From the NCBI RefSeq assembly GCF_001995095.2, contig NZ_MTSD02000003.1, positions 310,001-374,000 on the forward strand: 64,000 nt of DNA, read 5' to 3'. The notes below the pieces were generated by a model. The model had not been told where the DNA came from. It searched no databases and worked only from the letters and a program-made list of their open reading frames with translations. This DNA is from Oceanospirillum linum. GTDB lineage: Bacteria > Pseudomonadota > Gammaproteobacteria > Pseudomonadales > Halomonadaceae. This document shows positions 8,602 through 17,963 of the stretch, one piece after another. Position numbers and translations under genes: made by a program. The first letter of the stretch is position 1, and each line of letters opens with the position of its first letter.

Positions 8602-9426
8602 TCAGGCGGGTTTAACGTGTAACTCGAACAGATCCGGGTCCAGCCAGATATTGGCCTGTTTTACTTTTTTATAGCGCAGATCGACAGAAAGCAGTTGCTT
8701 TAGCTGTTTACGGTCATCCGCCGAGGCATTACAACCCGTGATCACCTTTTTGACCAAACCTGGAGGAAAATTAAACAGAAAAAATTCCTGATTACTGGTA
8801 TTAGCCACTTTATCAGCTGCTTCCTTAGGCCGAACCAGACGCACTTCCTGCTCAAAGCTCCAGCCCTCGCCCCGATAAAACAGAGAAGGAAAAGGCTGTA
8901 CCCGGGCTTTCACTGAGGGCCGCTCATTGGAATAGGTAACAGGGCGCAATACTTGTGGCTGCTCTTTGTGTTTCGGGTGCATAAAGTAGCTATGACCGCC
9001 ATCCAGCTCGATAACAAAACCTTTATAGTTATCACAATAGCGCTCCCATAATACCGGGTTGTCCGGCGCTTTAAAAAAACGACACAGTGCTAAAGATTGC
9101 AGCTTTTTCGGGTCCGGCAACTTTTTGACTTTCGGTTGCTGGCGTTGTCGCATCTGCTTTTCAATAGCTGGGCGCTTTTTAGCGGCTTGTTCACAGAAAT
9201 ACTCCTCTGTGACTAACGCCTGCATATGCTTTGGCAGTGCTGAGTACTGACGGCGTAACTCTGTCTGGAAATCGTCATTACTGATTGGGGTCTGATCCGG
9301 TGCCTTGCGTACAGACGGACGGTTAATCTCAAATGGATCCTGACGCTCCACAGCTCCGGTAAAGTGCAGGCGATTATTGCGCAGTACATCAAGATGGCGG
9401 AAAGAGAGGTAAAGATAGAGCTTCAT
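8602..9426 (-). CDS. DUF2971 domain-containing protein
   Basis: 274 aa soluble protein. The N-terminus (YRHL/FTGAVERQDPFE type) and the core blocks LWERYCDNYKGFVIELD and WSFEQEVRLVRP are the DUF2971 signature; the Trp/Arg/Glu residues in these blocks are the family's most conserved. Function unknown in the family; members are scattered, often in accessory or defence-associated regions. A basic low-complexity segment lies around residues 85-105. It stands alone here, on the same strand as the thioesterase gene. Confidence 0.7.
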   Translation of the reverse strand: MKLYLYLSFRHLDVLRNNRLHFTGAVERQDPFEINRPSVRKAPDQTPISNDDFQTELRRQYSALPKHMQALVTEEYFCEQAAKKRPAIEKQMRQRQQPKVKKLPDPKKLQSLALCRFFKAPDNPVLWERYCDNYKGFVIELDGGHSYFMHPKHKEQPQVLRPVTYSNERPSVKARVQPFPSLFYRGEGWSFEQEVRLVRPKEAADKVANTSNQEFFLFNFPPGLVKKVITGCNASADDRKQLKQLLSVDLRYKKVKQANIWLDPDLFELHVKPA

Positions 9427-9471
9427 AGCGTGTTGTCGTCCCGGAGATACTAAGTCAGAGTGCCATCAGAC

Positions 9472-10011
9472 TCAGCCCGATGGACAAGCCAGATCATAAC
9501 ACTCTGTCAGCGCTTTCGGGATACGTCGGGCTTTACCGTTGCTCATATAGGTGCAGACGTAATGGCTGTAAGCTTTGAAGAGTGTCCTGCCGTCACAGAT
9601 GCGCTTGAGTTCAAAACGGCGGAAGGCACTGATGCGGTTATGACGCTCCAACCAGGTGGCCATCATCAGCTGATCACCTTCATGGGCGGGAGCGACATAA
9701 TCCAGCTCATGCCGGTGCACCACCATGGCGACATCCCAGGCGTCATAACGCTCAAGAGTGATACCCAGCTGATGGAGATGTGCCCAACCCGCTTCCTCCA
9801 GCCACTTCAGGTAGACCGCATTATTGACGTGCCCGTAGTGATCGATGGCATCCGACGTGACACTGATGGGCAAAAGGAAGGGATGCTGCTGCCCCTGTTC
9901 CAGCACCAGCCAGTTCAGTACGTCCACACAATCGGTCACTCGGTTATCCACAGCCTCTTGCTCAGCAGCCGGTGTGGATAACCTGTTCTTATGGCCTTGG
10001 GTATCAGTCAC
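9472..10011 (-). CDS. Acyl-CoA thioesterase, 4HBT (YbgC/FadM-like)
   Basis: 179 aa hotdog-fold thioesterase. The domain starts near residue 43 (HPFLLPISVTSDAIDHYGHVN), and DAIDHYGHVNNAVYLKWLEE carries the catalytic Asp-x-x-x-His-x-x-N pattern of the 4HBT family. Hydrolyses acyl-CoA or acyl-ACP thioesters; exact acyl chain unknown. The GTG start overlaps the end of rlmI by 8 bp and has no good Shine-Dalgarno, so the first 40 or so residues, which look nonconserved, may be partly untranslated or translationally coupled. Confidence 0.8.
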   Translation of the reverse strand: MTDTQGHKNRLSTPAAEQEAVDNRVTDCVDVLNWLVLEQGQQHPFLLPISVTSDAIDHYGHVNNAVYLKWLEEAGWAHLHQLGITLERYDAWDVAMVVHRHELDYVAPAHEGDQLMMATWLERHNRISAFRRFELKRICDGRTLFKAYSHYVCTYMSNGKARRIPKALTECYDLACPSG

Positions 10012-11206
10012 GGAAAACGCGAACCACCAGAGATTTCAGATAAGCGGTTTCGGGAATCGCCGGATGTACCGGGTGATCAGCTCCCTGGTGTCCCTGCTCC
10101 AGAATCTGTGCCTGGCGATCCACATGCCGGGAGGTGCTGCGCACGATATCGATCAGGCGATCATAAGCCAGATGCATCGAGCAGGAAGCAGAGATCAGGA
10201 TGGCGTCCTTTTCCAGCAGGCGCATCGCCAGCTGGTTGATGCGCTGATAAGCCAGCTCACCGTTTTTGATATCTTTGCGGCGTTTGATAAAGGCGGGCGG
10301 GTCCAGCACGATCACATCAAAGCGCTCGCCTTCCTGAATCAGCTGTTTCAGGGCATCAAAGGCATCACCCAGCATGGTTTCCACTTTATCCTGCACACCG
10401 TTCAGGCTGGCGTTCTTTTCCACTTCATCCAGAGCGGTTTCTGAGGCGTCAACGCAGAGCACAGAACTTGCGCCAGCAGCGGCGGCCTGAACACCCCAGC
10501 CACCCACATAGCTGAACAGATCCAGCACTTTTTTGCCTTTGCAGTAATGCTGCAGACGAGCACGGTTCATACGGTGATCGTAGAACCAACCGGTTTTCTG
10601 GCCGGTCAGAATCGGCACATGGAATTTAACGCCATTCTCTTCCAGATAAACCTCATCCGGCAGCGTACCACGGGCCACACGGGTCTCTTCTGCCAGACCT
10701 TCCAGCTTGCGCATGCCACCGTCGTTACGCAGGACAATCGCCTGGGGCTTAACCACCTTCTCCAGTGCGTCCAGAATGTCGTCTTCCAACACCTGCATAC
10801 CGGCGGTATTCAACTGTACCGACAGCACATCGCCAAAACGATCCACAACCAGACCCGGCAGCAGATCACTTTCCCCGTACACCAAACGGTAGTGCGGTGT
10901 CGGGAAGGCCAGCTCACGCAGACCCAGTGCGACCTTAATACGGTGCACCAGCAGGGATTTGTCCAGTACCTGCTCCGGGTTCTGGCTGATCATACGAGCA
11001 CAGATCAGCGTCTGCGGATTGATATAAGCGGTTCCCAGCACCTTGCCGTTATAGCCCTCAACGATCACCTGCTGACCTGCGGTGTAATTGCGCAGTGGCG
11101 AGATTTTAGTATCGACTTCGTTGCTATACAGCCAGATATGACCGGCACGGATACGACGCTCGGCATTTTTACGCAGACGCAGAGTGACTAAAGGACTTTC
11201 TGACAT
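10004..11206 (-). CDS. rlmI: 23S rRNA (cytosine-1962-C5)-methyltransferase
   Basis: 400 aa from the ATG at 11206; the open frame extends 26 residues further upstream but those do not resemble the family, which begins with the beta-strand VTLRLRKNAERRIRAGHIW of the PUA domain. After PUA and a central EEHEE-type domain comes the Rossmann methyltransferase: SAM motif VLDLFSYVGGWGVQAAA, acidic VDAS, catalytic-loop VLDPPAFIKRRKD, and the Cys in SASCSMH that acts as the nucleophile. Modifies C1962 of 23S rRNA. Confidence 0.88.
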   Translation of the reverse strand: MSESPLVTLRLRKNAERRIRAGHIWLYSNEVDTKISPLRNYTAGQQVIVEGYNGKVLGTAYINPQTLICARMISQNPEQVLDKSLLVHRIKVALGLRELAFPTPHYRLVYGESDLLPGLVVDRFGDVLSVQLNTAGMQVLEDDILDALEKVVKPQAIVLRNDGGMRKLEGLAEETRVARGTLPDEVYLEENGVKFHVPILTGQKTGWFYDHRMNRARLQHYCKGKKVLDLFSYVGGWGVQAAAAGASSVLCVDASETALDEVEKNASLNGVQDKVETMLGDAFDALKQLIQEGERFDVIVLDPPAFIKRRKDIKNGELAYQRINQLAMRLLEKDAILISASCSMHLAYDRLIDIVRSTSRHVDRQAQILEQGHQGADHPVHPAIPETAYLKSLVVRVFRD

Positions 11207-11398
11207 GGTGTTTTTCTCACTGACAGGGAAATTCGGGCTTGCCAAAGCTGCAGCTTGGCAATGGCCGCGCATTATAGCGAACAATACAGTTATTGGCTGC
11301 TATTGAAACTCGACTCAGGTTGCACAGTTATACGGTTACTAAAAAGCTATTGCATCATTGATATATAATAATTGTCTTCTGAGACGCAGGGCCTAGAT

Positions 11399-12100
11399 AT
11401 GCCATCTAACAATATGGATACAATTACAATCAATGTTGCGGGAGAGCAGCAAGATTACTGTTTAATGCATATCTATAATTTGCAGATCACTATTCCCAAT
11501 TTTGCATTTGAAGATGGTCGAATTGATACTGTTACCATTCATGTGAGACCGACGAACCATGTTTATAGCAGAGCTCTCGAAAAGCACAAAGACGACATGG
11601 ATAAGCTTAAGAAAAGTGGGCATCTACTTCTTAAGTATGAACATACCCCCTCAGATCCCACACAAGAGACACCGAACAAAACACTATCATCCGATATTAG
11701 AGTGTTTTGTCCTGAGAAATACCAAGCTTCACTTCTGCTATCTGATTTTGTCCAAGTACTAAACACACACCCCAAAAATATATGTGCTCTGGCCAATAAA
11801 GGAGATGATCGGACCTGCCTTAGTGCGCTTTTTAAAGCTCAATCGGATAGCCGATTCTATGTCGTGCTCTTCCGCTTTCACAAGAAGGCCAACAATGAAG
11901 CAAGCATGGTAATTGAAACTGCTTTTCTAGCCGAGGAAGACGACTTCAGGGTAAAAATGCTCAAAAACCCCAAGAATAAACCTAACACTCGTCCTTTTTT
12001 GATTTTGCTCAGAAATATTTTTGCTGGGAGGAAACCTTTCGAGGGCAGGTCAACACCAAAGAAACGTAGTCGAAGGAAGGCACAAAAGAAAAAGCCCTGA
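11399..12100 (+). CDS. Hypothetical protein, unrecognised; possibly horizontally acquired
   Basis: 233 aa from the ATG at 11399 (AGGG 8 bases upstream); a TTG at 11372 would add 9 residues. I do not recognise it with confidence. The N-terminal half holds beta-rich stretches (ITIPNFAFEDGRIDTVTIHV). The central part, with VFCPEKYQASLLLSDFVQVL, then RFYVVLFRF and MVIETAFLAEEDDF, resembles in layout the phage-type barnase/EndoU/RelE-like nuclease (PBECR) folds, but this is only a pattern impression. The C-terminus is strongly basic (RSTPKKRSRRKAQKKKP). The gene is more AT-rich than its neighbours and is followed directly by a dense set of hairpins. Confidence 0.55.
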   Translation: MPSNNMDTITINVAGEQQDYCLMHIYNLQITIPNFAFEDGRIDTVTIHVRPTNHVYSRALEKHKDDMDKLKKSGHLLLKYEHTPSDPTQETPNKTLSSDIRVFCPEKYQASLLLSDFVQVLNTHPKNICALANKGDDRTCLSALFKAQSDSRFYVVLFRFHKKANNEASMVIETAFLAEEDDFRVKMLKNPKNKPNTRPFLILLRNIFAGRKPFEGRSTPKKRSRRKAQKKKP

Positions 12101-12123
12101 GCACTCGTTAGAGTAATCAGGGC
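12094..12123 (+). terminator. Hairpin overlapping the stop of the unknown gene
   Basis: GCCCTGA...TCAGGGC (7-bp stem) with an inner ACTC-GTTA-GAGT stem. It overlaps the TGA stop at 12098-12100 and is followed by ATAATATTT rather than a clean U-run, so it is a terminator or mRNA 3'-end structure of moderate quality. Confidence 0.5.
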
Positions 12124-12133
12124 ATAATATTTC

Positions 12134-12241
12134 CGAGATCCCTATTTATCTCCGCTTTGCGGAGCGCAAAACCAGCTGGTTCGCGGGAGGCGAGGTTTTT
12201 AAAGCTTTAGTAATCTAAAGCTCGCAATCCGAACGATCTCG
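12134..12241. repeat. Folded intergenic region with nested inverted repeats
   Basis: An outer pair, CGAGATC (12134-12140) with GATCTCG (12235-12241), encloses three hairpins: CTCCGC-TTT-GCGGAG (12150-12164), the 12-bp palindrome AACCAGCTGGTT (12170-12181) flanked by CGC/GCG, and AGCTTTAG-TAAT-CTAAAGCT (12203-12222). It lies between convergent genes. It could be a structured RNA, a repeat element or a mobile-element end; I cannot say which. Confidence 0.5.
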
Positions 12242-12295
12242 CTCTTACTAGGCGACAGTATATTCTGGAGTGAGGGCTAAAGCAATCAACGCAGA

Positions 12296-12820
12296 CTATT
12301 TCGCGTCTGATTTATCCGCAAAAGCGCCAGCTTTTCGCTCGCAAAGTGCTGCAAAGCGCTCGCAGGACTCATCATCTGCAAAAGCAGCCAAAGGAACCCA
12401 GATATAATTTACGCCACGGTATAACAGAAAGCCCCGGGGCGTACGCACCACTTTAGAGATATCATCCCAACCAAACTGACCTTCTGTTTTCTCGCCGGTT
12501 TTTGCGCTGACACCGTCATCATCAATCAGCAGACTGATCTGCTGATCTTTCTGATCGCTTTTCTGAAAGCGGCTTAGCAGTAGTTTCCTGTGCATACGAC
12601 CCCGGATCAGAAACCAGTACACCGCCAGTACCAATGCCATAGAATCTGCAGGCTGGAAGCCACGCTCAAACATCATAAATACACTCAGCAGAATCAGCGC
12701 GCCAACCACAAGAGTGACAATCTTATCTTTTGTGTTCGCCGCACCCAGACTTGTGTGCTCATCGCTGGCTTCCAGATAAACCTGCTCACTCCACAGGTAT
12801 TTAATTTCAATGGCGGACAT
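12296..12820 (-). CDS. YcxB-like membrane protein
   Basis: 174 aa from the ATG at 12820, which has AGGAG about 6 bases upstream and is better than the open-frame start at 12844. Two adjacent transmembrane helices lie near residues 38-75 (IVTLVVGALILLSVFMMF and ALVLAVYWFLI). The soluble C-terminal domain (ISLLIDDDGVSAKTGE, then FGWDDISKVVRTPRGFLLY) is typical of the YcxB-like family of unknown function. A short hairpin (CAGAC/GTCTG) overlaps its stop. Convergent with the unknown gene across the folded region. Confidence 0.7.
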   Translation of the reverse strand: MSAIEIKYLWSEQVYLEASDEHTSLGAANTKDKIVTLVVGALILLSVFMMFERGFQPADSMALVLAVYWFLIRGRMHRKLLLSRFQKSDQKDQQISLLIDDDGVSAKTGEKTEGQFGWDDISKVVRTPRGFLLYRGVNYIWVPLAAFADDESCERFAALCERKAGAFADKSDAK

Positions 12821-12915
12821 GACGTCTCCTGTCAAAAATTTCATGGGATAATTAACGGCTATCTGACTGTATTTAATGGCTGAGGTTCATTTCTTGCCTC
12901 ATCACACGCCAGGCA

Positions 12916-14205
12916 TCAGGCCAGATTTACCCGGGCATTAAACGGAAGCCCATCCCGCTCACCCAGCGCCTGCCGCAGCAGCTGTTTCTTCACCGAAGGT
13001 GTATTATTTACCAGACTCATACCCGTATTGCGCAACCAGCGCAGAGGCAGAGGTACCGGGCCATACAGGCGTTTAAAGCCTTCCATCAGCGCCATCATTT
13101 TCAGGTTATCCGGCATACGCCGCCGCTGGTATTTCCCCAGTGTTTGCTCAATACCCAAAGGCTGCTTTCGCTGCCATGCGGCGGTAAGCTCTTCCACCAG
13201 AGTTGCAGCATCCAGCAGGCCAAGATTTACACCCTGCCCCGCCAGAGGGTGAATGGTGTGGGCCGCATCACCGGCCAGCACCAGCCCCGGCTGCCAGTAG
13301 CGTTTGGCGTGACGTTGGCGCAGCGGGAAACTGTAGCGCGGATCACAGCTGACCACCCGGCCCAGTTTATGCTCAAAATGCAGAGACAACTCAGAGCAAA
13401 AATCCGTCGTATCCAGAGACATTAGACGAGTACATTCTTGCGGTGTGGTCGACCATACGATAGAGCAATAATGATCATCCCCTGAAACGGTCACCGGCAA
13501 CAAGGCTAAAGGCCCGGTTGGCATAAAGCGCTGCCAGCAGGTGCCCCCATGGGGTTGCTCTGATTTAATCGTGGTGACAATGGCTTCGTGGCCATAATCC
13601 CACTCGCGGGTTTCAAAGCCACCCCACTCCCGCAGGCTGGACCGGGCTCCGTCTGCAGCAACAACCAACCCTGCCTGTAACACCCGGCCATCCTGCAGAT
13701 AAACCTGACGCTGAACCTTGCCGGGCTTTGCTTTATTTTCCAATTCAGGGCTGATGCCTTCAATTCGTATTCCACAGTGCCAGTGAATATTATCGTAGGA
13801 TTTACTCTGGTCAACGAGGGCGGTCTGGGTAACGCTGTTCTCAACGATATGGCCGATATTTTCTGCAAAAACATCATTACAGTTGAACTCGATATGTCCG
13901 GTGCCATCTGCTTCCCAGACGTTCATCTGCTGGTAAGGCGTCACCCGTTTTTGCTGCATACAATGCCATACATTCAGGCTCTCCAAAAACACGCGGGAGG
14001 CTTCGGTCAGTGCACTTACGCGGGGGTCCACTCGTTCAGGGTTCCAGAAAGGTTCCTGATCCGCGGCTTCCAGAATTGCGATCTTCATTCCCGTTGCGGC
14101 AACACCGCAGGCGATGGCAGCACCAACCATACCACCACCAACAATAATCAGATCGTATTGCTGCAGATTGTCTGCTGCACAGGCTTGCGTTTGGTGATCG
14201 GTCAT
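12916..14205 (-). CDS. ubiI: 2-octaprenylphenol hydroxylase (VisC/UbiI type)
   Basis: 429 aa FAD monooxygenase of ubiquinone biosynthesis, introducing the C5 hydroxyl of the aromatic ring. FAD motif YDLIIVGGGMVGAAIACGVA at residues 17-36; the substrate/FAD signature RVSALTEAS and the second GD motif LVLAGDAAHTIHPLAGQGVN are present. IGHIVENSVTQ fits UbiI better than UbiF or UbiH. The ATG overlaps the ubiH stop by one base (TGATG) with AGGAG upstream, so the two are translationally coupled. Last gene of the ygfB-pepP-ubiH-ubiI run. Confidence 0.88.
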   Translation of the reverse strand: MTDHQTQACAADNLQQYDLIIVGGGMVGAAIACGVAATGMKIAILEAADQEPFWNPERVDPRVSALTEASRVFLESLNVWHCMQQKRVTPYQQMNVWEADGTGHIEFNCNDVFAENIGHIVENSVTQTALVDQSKSYDNIHWHCGIRIEGISPELENKAKPGKVQRQVYLQDGRVLQAGLVVAADGARSSLREWGGFETREWDYGHEAIVTTIKSEQPHGGTCWQRFMPTGPLALLPVTVSGDDHYCSIVWSTTPQECTRLMSLDTTDFCSELSLHFEHKLGRVVSCDPRYSFPLRQRHAKRYWQPGLVLAGDAAHTIHPLAGQGVNLGLLDAATLVEELTAAWQRKQPLGIEQTLGKYQRRRMPDNLKMMALMEGFKRLYGPVPLPLRWLRNTGMSLVNNTPSVKKQLLRQALGERDGLPFNARVNLA

Positions 14206-15578
14206 CAGACTTCTCCTGACGGTGTTGTTATGGGCTCATGATAAGCAGCTCTCTGTTCTGGTCCCGGGACTTCTGTCTGCTCAGTAAGAGGATAAAGCCG
14301 CACGGAGGAGCCACCAATCCCCATGGCCTGACGGGCAAACCAGCGTTTGGCAGGCTTCAGCCGGTCCAGCAGCATCAGGCCTCCGGCTCTCAAATGTCCC
14401 AGTACCGGATTACCGTTGGCAAACAGACGAATCAAACCATCACTGAAGCCGATCACGGCATCCTGATCCGACTCCCGGCGCTGCTGATAACGCTGCAGAG
14501 TCGAAAGGCTGCCCAGTGCTCCACCCTGATTCGCCGCTTCATGCAGCACCCCGGCCAGCTCAGCAACACCTCTTAACGCCAGGTTATAGCCCTGCCCCGC
14601 CACCGGATGCATATAGTGGGCTGCATTTCCCAAAACAGCCAAGCCGGGACGCACCTGTTCCGTGGCACGAATCAGTGTCAGCGGGTACTGGTGCCGCTCT
14701 CCAATACGTTCGATATCCCCCAGGCGCGGGCCAAACAGTTGTAACAGCTTGCGCTTGAAATCTGCCTCTGAAAGCTCGCTCACCTCATCCATCTGCTCAG
14801 CAGGCACCGTCCAAACCAGTGCGACATCTTTTGCCTCCGGTAAGGGCAGCCAAGCCATAGGCCCGTCTGCGGTAAAGCGCTCAAATGCCCAGTTTTCATG
14901 GGGCTGGCTCATGGTGAGATTACAGACAATGGCATACTGGTCATATGGCCGGACATGGTCGACAATATTCAGCTGTTGCTTCAGCCCGGACTGTCCACCG
15001 TCAGCCAAAACCACAAGTCCAGCCTCTATCTGATGCTCGCCGCCGTCATCACTACGGCTTAGGGTCAGCCGATGCTTCTCTGCATTAATATCAAAACCAG
15101 TCACTTTAAACGGACACAACCATTCAACATGCTGCGCCTGCTTAACACCATTGAGCAGTATCTGCCCCAGGGCGATATTGGGTGCAACATATCCCAGCGC
15201 ATCCACATGATGATCCGCAGCATTCAACCGGGTAGCTCCCAGATGACCTTTGTCAGAAACATGGATCTTTCGGATTGGCGCCACATGGGGTTCCAGCTGT
15301 TGCCAGAGTCCGATCTGCTCGTAGATATGTCGCGTTCCCCAGGAGAGCGCGGTTGAACGGGCATCGTAACTGCTCTTGATGCCGGAACCTCCGTCACCGG
15401 CAGCAGGAGAAGCCAGGGTCGGGATGGCCTCAATAACGGCAATTGACCAGTTATGCCTTTTGGCGAAGCCTTCCAGCGCACAGGCAAGACTTGCCCCCAC
15501 TAATCCGCCACCAATAATGGCAATATCGTAAGAGGGTACCTGATGAGCTTCCGGGGAAGCTGAAGCGGCTGTTGTCAC
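14205..15578 (-). CDS. ubiH: 2-octaprenyl-6-methoxyphenol hydroxylase
   Basis: 457 aa FAD monooxygenase adding the C1 hydroxyl in ubiquinone synthesis. FAD motif YDIAIIGGGLVGASLACALE; the UbiH-specific block SYDARSTALSWGTRHIYEQI and IHVSDKGHLGATRL; second FAD motif AVLGNAAHYMHPVAGQGYN, where the usual GDAAH is GNAAH, as in many UbiH proteins. GTG start with AGGAG 7-8 bases upstream. Sits between pepP (28 bp) and ubiI (1-base overlap), the conserved arrangement in gammaproteobacteria. The product acts in the soluble Ubi complex with UbiJ and UbiK. Confidence 0.9.
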   Translation of the reverse strand: MTTAASASPEAHQVPSYDIAIIGGGLVGASLACALEGFAKRHNWSIAVIEAIPTLASPAAGDGGSGIKSSYDARSTALSWGTRHIYEQIGLWQQLEPHVAPIRKIHVSDKGHLGATRLNAADHHVDALGYVAPNIALGQILLNGVKQAQHVEWLCPFKVTGFDINAEKHRLTLSRSDDGGEHQIEAGLVVLADGGQSGLKQQLNIVDHVRPYDQYAIVCNLTMSQPHENWAFERFTADGPMAWLPLPEAKDVALVWTVPAEQMDEVSELSEADFKRKLLQLFGPRLGDIERIGERHQYPLTLIRATEQVRPGLAVLGNAAHYMHPVAGQGYNLALRGVAELAGVLHEAANQGGALGSLSTLQRYQQRRESDQDAVIGFSDGLIRLFANGNPVLGHLRAGGLMLLDRLKPAKRWFARQAMGIGGSSVRLYPLTEQTEVPGPEQRAAYHEPITTPSGEV

Positions 15579-15605
15579 CGACTCTCTCCTGTGTTGGTCT
15601 CTCTG

Positions 15606-17042
15606 CTAAACGGTAGGGCCAACGCCCTGTCCCGCCATAAGCGCTTCAATTTCAGCAATATTTTTCGGTACGCCTGAAGTGATGACCTCAGGGCCTGATT
15701 CAGTAACGATAACGTTATCCTCAATACGAATACCGATGCCCTGCCAGCGTTTTTCTACACTATCGTCATCATGGGCTATATACAGTCCGGGCTCTACCGT
15801 CAGCACCATGCCGGCCTGTAACGGCCGTGATTGACCATCGACCTTATAGCGGCCGGCATCATGCACATCAATACCCAGCCAGTGGCTGGTGCCGTGCATA
15901 AAGAAACGACGATAGCTCTCGGACTCAATAACCTCATCCAGTGTACCGGCCAACAGTCCAAGGTCTAACAACCCTTGGCAAAGTACGTTCAGTGCCGCCC
16001 GGTGGGGAGCATGGCAGTCCCGACCCACCTGAACCTGATCAATAGCGGCATACTGAGCCTCGAGAACAACCTGATAGAGGGCTGCCTGCTCCGGGCTGAA
16101 TCTGCCGGAAACCGGGAATGTCCGGGTAATATCTGCGGCATAATGCTCCAGCTCACAGCCCGCATCAACCAAAACCAAATCTCCCGCCTGCAGAGGCTGG
16201 CTATTTTCCACATAGTGCAGAATGCAGGCGTTGGCACCACCGCCGACAATGGTGTTATAAGCCGGGGCTCGACTTCCTGCACGCATAAAGTGATAGAGGT
16301 ATTCAGCTTCCAGCTGGTACTCCATCATGCCCGGTTCGCATACACCCATCGCTCTGCTATGGGCTGCCGCAGAGATCTCTGCGGCCACTCGCATCACCTC
16401 AAGCTCTGCATCACTTTTAAACAAGCGCATCTCGTGGATCAGAGGTAAAAGATTATGCTGCTGTTCCGGGGCTACTTTCCCGGCCCGGGCCTTTTGGCGC
16501 AGCTGCTGACTCCAGTCATTGATACGACGGCTCAGTGCATCATCGCCCTGCATCGGATAAAACAGATGTTTCGAGCCGTTAAGCAGCTCTGGCAGTCGGG
16601 TATCCAGCTGATCCAGTGTGTAGGCCTCGCTTATGCCATAATCACTTTTTGCCGCATCCTGACCGATACGAAAGCCGGTCCAGACTTCCTGCGCCCTGTC
16701 TTTTGGCAACGAAAACAGGTGACTGTCACCATCCTGATGGCCAGGGGTCAAAACCAGCCAGGCATCTTCTTCAGCAAAGCCCGTCAGGTAGTAAAAATCA
16801 CTGTTCTGACGAAAGGCGTAATCGGCATCGTTATTGCGATAACGTATTTCAGCCCCCGGCAAAATCGCAACACTGCCTTCCGGCAGCTGATCCATCAAGC
16901 GCTGCCGTCTTTGCGCATACTCGTTTGCGGGAATAGCATACGTTTCCTTTGCAGCAATGATATTGCGGTTTATCAAAGCTTTTTCAGTCAGGCTGACTCC
17001 AGCCTGGGGCTGCTTCTGTCGGGTATTGCTTACTTGCGTCAT
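15606..17042 (-). CDS. pepP: Xaa-Pro aminopeptidase P
   Basis: 478 aa, cleaving N-terminal residues preceding proline. An N-terminal creatinase-like domain (PEGSVAILPGAEIRYRNND, DFYYLTGF) precedes the pita-bread metallopeptidase domain with all dinuclear-metal ligands visible: VDAGCELEHYAADITRTF, HGTSHWLGIDVHD, LTVEPGLYI and IRIEDNVIV. The start has CAGGAG 6 bases upstream, so the roughly 35-residue extension compared with E. coli PepP appears genuine. Part of the ygfB-pepP-ubiH-ubiI cluster. Confidence 0.93.
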   Translation of the reverse strand: MTQVSNTRQKQPQAGVSLTEKALINRNIIAAKETYAIPANEYAQRRQRLMDQLPEGSVAILPGAEIRYRNNDADYAFRQNSDFYYLTGFAEEDAWLVLTPGHQDGDSHLFSLPKDRAQEVWTGFRIGQDAAKSDYGISEAYTLDQLDTRLPELLNGSKHLFYPMQGDDALSRRINDWSQQLRQKARAGKVAPEQQHNLLPLIHEMRLFKSDAELEVMRVAAEISAAAHSRAMGVCEPGMMEYQLEAEYLYHFMRAGSRAPAYNTIVGGGANACILHYVENSQPLQAGDLVLVDAGCELEHYAADITRTFPVSGRFSPEQAALYQVVLEAQYAAIDQVQVGRDCHAPHRAALNVLCQGLLDLGLLAGTLDEVIESESYRRFFMHGTSHWLGIDVHDAGRYKVDGQSRPLQAGMVLTVEPGLYIAHDDDSVEKRWQGIGIRIEDNVIVTESGPEVITSGVPKNIAEIEALMAGQGVGPTV

Positions 17043-17155
17043 AACGACTCCTGTAATTCAACATCAGTGATCAGCTGCTCCGGATCTGATGCGCTGCACG
17101 CTATTAATACGGTGACAGTAACTAAACGGTGTAATACCAGCGAAGGCTATAAAGC

Positions 17156-17758
17156 CTATTGCAGTTTCTTCGCTTCCTGGGCCGCTTCATCTAGCTGAGG
17201 AGCCGATGGGTTACACTCGGTATAAAGCATCATCGCCGTCATACGGACATATTCACTGACAGCAAACAGATCCTGTTCATTTTGTTCATCATCGTCCAAA
17301 GGCTCGTTCATTTCTGCAATCTGCTCCAGATCCTGCAGAGCTTCTTTCAGGTCTGCTGACAGCTTACCTTCCTTAAAGGTCTGGTTGTCGCCAAGGGCAG
17401 AAAGGAATCCTTCACACCACTCCAGCAATGTTTGCATGCGCTCATTCAGTGAGAAGTCTTCATCGGCAATCAGTAACTTAAAGCCCAAATCCTGATCTTT
17501 AATACCCGCTTCCGTTTGTTCAAGCAGTTCAGCCAGCTCTACTTTAGACTCATCGCCATCCAGTTCAGTCACATCCATAAACTGCATCGCCTGACGTAAC
17601 CAGGTGTCCAGATCCGGTATCTGTCCGGCACAAAGCTGTCCACAGAGATCGCCATGTAGCTCGGCTGGAGCATGCAAACAGCCATGGCGTAAAAACAGAT
17701 CACTGATTCGGGCAAAAACGGGTTGTTGAATTTCGGTTTGCTGTTGAACATCTGTCAT
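17156..17758 (-). CDS. ygfB: YgfB/YecA family protein (UPF0149)
   Basis: 200 aa from the ATG at 17758 (AAAGG 8-9 bases upstream); the open frame continues 25 residues upstream without similarity. All-helical acidic protein with the family motifs SDLFLRHGCLHAPAELHGDL, CEGFLSALGD and VSEYVRMTAMMLYTE. In Pseudomonas, YgfB counteracts the AlpA antiterminator, while in most bacteria its role is open. Its place upstream of pepP-ubiH is conserved across gammaproteobacteria. The divergent region 17759-17963 separates it from the zapA operon. Confidence 0.88.
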   Translation of the reverse strand: MTDVQQQTEIQQPVFARISDLFLRHGCLHAPAELHGDLCGQLCAGQIPDLDTWLRQAMQFMDVTELDGDESKVELAELLEQTEAGIKDQDLGFKLLIADEDFSLNERMQTLLEWCEGFLSALGDNQTFKEGKLSADLKEALQDLEQIAEMNEPLDDDEQNEQDLFAVSEYVRMTAMMLYTECNPSAPQLDEAAQEAKKLQ

Positions 17759-17963
17759 AGGGGTGCCTTTCTCCGGCAGGTACTTTAATAAAAAATCAGT
17801 AAACCAGGCCCCAATAATAGAGAACCGGTTCACGAATCACTGGATTACTGCCTATTTTGACGAGAAAAAGCTCATTTGTCAGGAAGTTAGTATTCATTCA
17901 CGTCAATTGACCAGTTACAATCGCAGATCTATAGTACGGGTATCCTCAGCTAAAGATAATTTT

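Noticed and set aside
12094..12241. Integron attC site or retron ncRNA after the unknown gene
   Set aside because: No matching RYYYAAC/GTTRRRY core pair, no integrase and no reverse transcriptase nearby; only the folding is similar.
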